Below are positions 14,478-17,306 of a DNA stretch of 17,306 nt, piece by piece. Made by a program: the position numbers and the translations under genes. Each line of letters begins with the position of its first letter. Within the stretch, counting starts at the first letter, position 1. Source of the DNA: JAAZIN01 sp033809435 (lineage in GTDB: Bacteria > Bacillota > Dethiobacteria > DTU022); assembly GCA_033809435.1 (NCBI GenBank), contig JAPXLS010000024.1, positions 1-17,306 on the forward strand, in the 5' to 3' direction. The notes beneath the pieces are model-generated. The model ran no database searches. It saw only the letters and a list, made by a program, of their open reading frames with translations, and was not told where the DNA came from.

Positions 14478-14912
14478 CTAGTCGCTGCAGTGGTCGGCCA
14501 GGAGGCGGAGGGCGTCGAGGTAGCCCTGCAGGCCGCGGCCCTTGACGGTGCCGATGCAGGCTGCGCGGATGTAGGAGATGCGGCGGAATTCTTCGCGGCT
14601 GTCGGGGTCGGTGATGTGCACCTCCACCGCGGGCAGGCCCACGGCCTTGAGAGCATCGAGGAGGGCAATGCTGGTATGGGTGTAGGCGCCGGGATTGATG
14701 ATGATGCCGTCATACTTTTTGTAGGCGCCCTGGACGGCTTCCACCAGGGCCCCTTCGTGGTTGGATTGCATGAACTCCGTCCTCAGGCCCAGCTTCTTCG
14801 CCTCGCCCCTGATCAGGGCCACCAGGTCGGCGTAGGTGGTCCGCCCGTACAGCTCCCGTTCACGGATGCCGAGCATGTTCAGGTTGGGTCCGTTAATCAC
14901 CAGAATTCTCAA
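14478..14912 (-). CDS. aroQ: Type II 3-dehydroquinate dehydratase
   Basis: 144 aa, the standard length for the dodecameric type II enzyme, which removes water from 3-dehydroquinate to give 3-dehydroshikimate in the shikimate pathway. It opens with RILVINGPNLNMLGIRE (2-18), has the catalytic Tyr in LYG (Y22), NPGAYTHTS (73-81), the catalytic His in VEVHIT (H99) and REEFRRISYI (106-115). The start is TTG at 14912, preceded by GGAGGG with about 7 nt spacing; the frame is open further upstream, but that sequence is antisense-frame reading of the kinase gene. It overlaps the aroE-aroK gene by 20 bp and is the last gene of the operon seen here. Confidence 0.95.
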   Translation of the reverse strand: MRILVINGPNLNMLGIRERELYGRTTYADLVALIRGEAKKLGLRTEFMQSNHEGALVEAVQGAYKKYDGIIINPGAYTHTSIALLDALKAVGLPAVEVHITDPDSREEFRRISYIRAACIGTVKGRGLQGYLDALRLLADHCSD

Positions 14913-16137
14913 GGAAATCCCTCCAGATCGCGGCGGCGGTCTCATCGGGTGCGCCGCTGTTGTCCACGGCAAAGTCGCGAAAACGCTCATAGAGCGGCAT
15001 CCGCTCTTCCTGCATGGTTTCAAGGTCGGCCTTCTCGGAAAGAGGGCGCCCCCCGCGGGGGAGCAGGGCCGCGTCGCGCAGCAGGTGGTAGATGCGGCCG
15101 TTCTGGTGGAGCGAGGGATAATTGCGCTCATCCTTGACCACGCCGCCGCCGGTGATGATGATCCTTCCGCTCTCTCTCCCCGCCTCGGCCGTGGCCCGGC
15201 GCTCCAGGCGGCGAAATTCCGCCTCGCCGGAGGCGGCAAATATGTCCGGTATGGAGCGGCCGCTTCTTTTTACTATTTCTGCGTCCACATCCACAATCTC
15301 TCGTCCCGTCAGCTCCGCCAGGGCCAGGCCCACGGTGTTCTTGCCGCACCCCGGCATGCCGATGAGGGCAATGTTGGTCATGTCCCGGCGCAGCTTGCGG
15401 ATGATCCGCTCAATTTCCGATTCGTCAATTTTCATATCAAAAAATAGCCCGGCAGCGGCCCCGGCCTGGGCCACGAGCATGGGCAGCCCGTCAGAGCAGG
15501 GGATCCCGAGTGATTCCGCCTGCATGAGCAGCGCAGTGCGGCGGGGGTTGTAGATCAGCTCCAGCAGGCCGCTGCACCCGGTGAAAGGAGACAGGTCCAC
15601 GGCGGCCTCTCCTGTTTGCGGGTACATGCCCACAGGGGTGGCATTGATCAGCACCCCGGCGTCATGGTGGCGGGAAAGGTTCCTGTAGTTTTCCCGGCCG
15701 GAGCGGGATATGACCGCCACCTCCCGGGCGCCGCCCCTGCGGGCGGCATATTGCGCCGCCTGCGAGGCGCCGCCGCTGCCGAGAACAACCACCTTTTCGC
15801 CGCTGAAGGATATGCCGGCGCGACGGGCCATGTACTCCAGGCCGTAAACATCCGTATTGAAACCGGTCAGGATGCCGGCGGCGGTGCGGATGATGGTGTT
15901 CACGCTGCCTGTCTCCCGCGCCTCCGGCGAGAGGGCGCCGCAGAGCCCGGCCACCACGCGCTTGTACGGGATGGTCACATTCAGCCCGCCAAGATCTGAA
16001 CGGCCCAGAAATCCGGCCAGCTCCTCCGGCTCGAGCTCGATGAGGCGGTAGGCGCTGTTGCCGAGCTCTCCGTGGATGGGCACGGAATAGCTGTGTCCCA
16101 GTGTGCGGCCGATGAGGCCGTATATTTTTTGACCCAT
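14893..16137 (-). CDS. aroE-aroK: Fused shikimate dehydrogenase-shikimate kinase
   Basis: 414 aa, two consecutive shikimate-pathway enzymes in one chain. Residues 1-252 are AroE, reducing dehydroshikimate with NADPH: catalytic K59 in NVTIPYK, D96 in NTD, nucleotide loop VLGSGGAS (118-125), NATPVGMYP (165-173). Residues 253-414 are shikimate kinase: P-loop GMPGCGKNT (260-268), DVD (283-285), GEAEFRRLE (304-312), ITGGGVV (328-334), and the lid RPLSEK (364-369). The Ser/Thr expected after the P-loop lysine is Asn (N267). The ATG at 16137 is one base after the pheA stop; GAGGTG inside the end of pheA serves as its ribosome binding site. In-frame codons upstream of 16137 are shadow reading of pheA. 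The kinase domain begins at a Met (M253) where a free AroK would start. Confidence 0.93.
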   Translation of the reverse strand: MGQKIYGLIGRTLGHSYSVPIHGELGNSAYRLIELEPEELAGFLGRSDLGGLNVTIPYKRVVAGLCGALSPEARETGSVNTIIRTAAGILTGFNTDVYGLEYMARRAGISFSGEKVVVLGSGGASQAAQYAARRGGAREVAVISRSGRENYRNLSRHHDAGVLINATPVGMYPQTGEAAVDLSPFTGCSGLLELIYNPRRTALLMQAESLGIPCSDGLPMLVAQAGAAAGLFFDMKIDESEIERIIRKLRRDMTNIALIGMPGCGKNTVGLALAELTGREIVDVDAEIVKRSGRSIPDIFAASGEAEFRRLERRATAEAGRESGRIIITGGGVVKDERNYPSLHQNGRIYHLLRDAALLPRGGRPLSEKADLETMQEERMPLYERFRDFAVDNSGAPDETAAAIWRDFLENSGD

Positions 16138-16138
16138 G

Positions 16139-17275
16139 CTACACCTCTGCATAGTTCCCCAGAAAGATAAAGTTCTCGTAGCTCCGCTCCAGATCCTCCA
16201 GCATGGGCAAAATACCCGGCTCCCTGACGGAAGCATCGAGCTCGATAAAGAAGATGAATTCAAAGTTTCTTCCGGTAACGGGGCAGCTTTCCAGCTTGCT
16301 CATGTTGAGGCGCAGGGCGGAAAACCTGGAGAGGATCTCGTAAAGTGCGCCGGGCCTGTTGTCGCAGGCCACGATGAGGCTGATCTTGTTGGCGCCGGCG
16401 TAGATGGCCGGTTCCCGGGCTATGCAGATGAAGCGGGTATAGTTGTTGTCACTGTCCTGGATATCCGCGGCGGCCACCTCAAGGCCGTACAGGGCGGCGC
16501 AGTCATGGGAAGATATGGCCGCTGCGCCCGGCCGGTCCGATTCCGCCACCATCTGAGCCGCCATGGCAGTATTGGCGCAGGGGACGATCTTCACGCCCGC
16601 AAGGGAACCGAGGTAGCGGCTGCACTGGCCCAGGGCCTGTTCGTGAGAATGGATCTCCGTAATCTGGCCGGGCTTCGTGCCCGGTTTGACCAGGAGCTCG
16701 TGGCGGATGAAGAGGCGGATGCTGCGGACGATGGAGCAGCGTTTCCGCTGCAGCAGGTCGTAATTGGCACGGACGGAGCCGTAGGTGCTGTTCTCGATGG
16801 GCAGCACGCCGAACCTGCAGAGCCCCGACTCCACGGCATCGAAGACAGCCTCCACCGTCTTCATGTAGATGATCTGCCCGCGGGGCAGGATCTTGTCGCA
16901 GGCAGCCTGCGAGTTGGAGCCCTCGATACCCTGGCAGGCCACGGTCCCGGTCTGCGGAAAGAGCTCCCCGGCGCCGGCCAGGGCCGCCTCGATGCGGGCG
17001 CTGATTTTCGAAGGCGCCGCAGCGAGCTCGATTTGACGGGCCCGGGAGAGCCCCATCAGTGTTTCGAAAAAGTGATAGGCGTATTTCTCCATCGGGCCCG
17101 CCTTTGCCGTCATCCGGGCCAGGATCTCCCGCTCCCGCTCCCGGTTCAGGATGGGCAGCGCCCTTTCGCTCTTGTAGCCGGCAACTCTCTCGGCGATCCC
17201 CATCCGCTCCAGAAAAAGCTCCAGCATCTCCCCGTCAATGGCATCGATCCTGGCTCTCATTTCATTCAGCTCCAT
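16139..17275 (-). CDS. pheA: P-protein: chorismate mutase-prephenate dehydratase with ACT domain
   Basis: 378 aa bifunctional enzyme turning chorismate into prephenate and then phenylpyruvate, the committed route to phenylalanine. Residues 1-85 are an AroQ-type helical chorismate mutase (MRARIDAIDGEMLELF, K35, RERERE). About 110-285 are prephenate dehydratase, with PIENSTYGSV (159-168), SHEQALGQC (210-218) and the catalytic TRF (280-282). About 297-372 are the ACT regulatory domain, with PGAL (308-311) and ESCP (329-332). The usual Phe-binding motif is ESRP, so Arg has become Cys. GGAGGT lies about 8 nt before the ATG at 17275. It is the first gene of the operon visible here; upstream genes may lie beyond the window. 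Confidence 0.95.
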   Translation of the reverse strand: MELNEMRARIDAIDGEMLELFLERMGIAERVAGYKSERALPILNREREREILARMTAKAGPMEKYAYHFFETLMGLSRARQIELAAAPSKISARIEAALAGAGELFPQTGTVACQGIEGSNSQAACDKILPRGQIIYMKTVEAVFDAVESGLCRFGVLPIENSTYGSVRANYDLLQRKRCSIVRSIRLFIRHELLVKPGTKPGQITEIHSHEQALGQCSRYLGSLAGVKIVPCANTAMAAQMVAESDRPGAAAISSHDCAALYGLEVAAADIQDSDNNYTRFICIAREPAIYAGANKISLIVACDNRPGALYEILSRFSALRLNMSKLESCPVTGRNFEFIFFIELDASVREPGILPMLEDLERSYENFIFLGNYAEV

Positions 17276-17306
17276 TGATCTTTACCTCCAGTATCAAATC
17301 CAAAAT

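Noticed and set aside
14913..15239. N-terminal extension of the aroQ frame
   Set aside because: It is out-of-frame reading of the kinase domain; a TTG with a good GGAGGG site fits the known AroQ start.
16138..16263. 42-residue N-terminal extension of the aroE-aroK frame
   Set aside because: It overlaps the pheA coding sequence in another frame and has no family similarity; the ATG at 16137 fits the conserved AroE start.
16136..17278. 380-codon plus-strand open frame
   Set aside because: It mirrors pheA almost end to end; the pheA motifs PIENS and TRF establish the minus strand.

Overview
The window is GC-rich, tightly packed bacterial chromosome. Its gene content suggests an anaerobic member of the Bacillota, Clostridia-like. 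The signs are strong GGAGG ribosome binding sites, a YhaO/YhaN-type nuclease pair, a bacterial endonuclease Q homolog, a corrinoid methyltransferase pair, a clostridial-style pheA-aroE-aroK-aroQ cluster, and near-perfect TTGACA/TATAAT promoters. This assignment is inference from gene families; no rRNA or tRNA is present to fix it.

Layout. 1-218: intergenic DNA with a 42-bp hairpin repeat. 219-2054 (minus): an Hsp20 small heat-shock protein and an upstream endonuclease Q-like PHP/zinc-ribbon nuclease; the hsp20 promoter overlaps the end of the nuclease gene. 2353-3847 (plus): a Phd/YefM-RelE/ParE toxin-antitoxin pair, then a separately promoted fusion of a Phd-like antitoxin domain to a Uma2 (DUF820) PD-(D/E)XK nuclease. 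4069-8873 (plus): an SbcD/YhaO-like phosphoesterase and an SbcC/YhaN-like coiled-coil ATPase, overlapping by ATGA. 9057-10984 (minus): a corrinoid protein and a UROD-family methyltransferase, also overlapping by ATGA. 11196-11516 (minus): an MTH1187/YqgV thiamine-binding-family gene broken by one in-frame TAA. 11768-12745 (plus): an acetamidase/formamidase-family protein whose conserved N-terminus begins at an AUA codon behind a good ribosome binding site. 12787-14186 (minus): an ECF sigma factor and its zinc-finger membrane anti-sigma factor. 14187-14477: intergenic DNA with two copies of a 49-bp palindromic repeat. 14478-17275 (minus): P-protein (chorismate mutase-prephenate dehydratase), a fused shikimate dehydrogenase-shikimate kinase, and type II dehydroquinase.

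Working together. The last three genes form one operon: AroQ, AroE and AroK domains carry dehydroquinate to shikimate 3-phosphate, and the P-protein takes chorismate on to phenylpyruvate. The corrinoid/UROD pair looks like a methyl-transfer module of unknown substrate. The 762-8873 stretch is rich in nucleases (EndoQ-like, Uma2, SbcCD-like), but the genes are on different strands and have separate promoters, so a single system is not demonstrated.

The most unusual items are the Phd-Uma2 fusion with its consensus promoter and adjoining 10-bp palindrome, the AroE-AroK fusion whose kinase P-loop reads GKNT, the nonsense codon in the MTH1187-family gene, and the AUA start (with a possible 9-codon leader) of the acetamidase-family gene. 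No CRISPR array, tRNA, rRNA or complete insertion sequence was seen.
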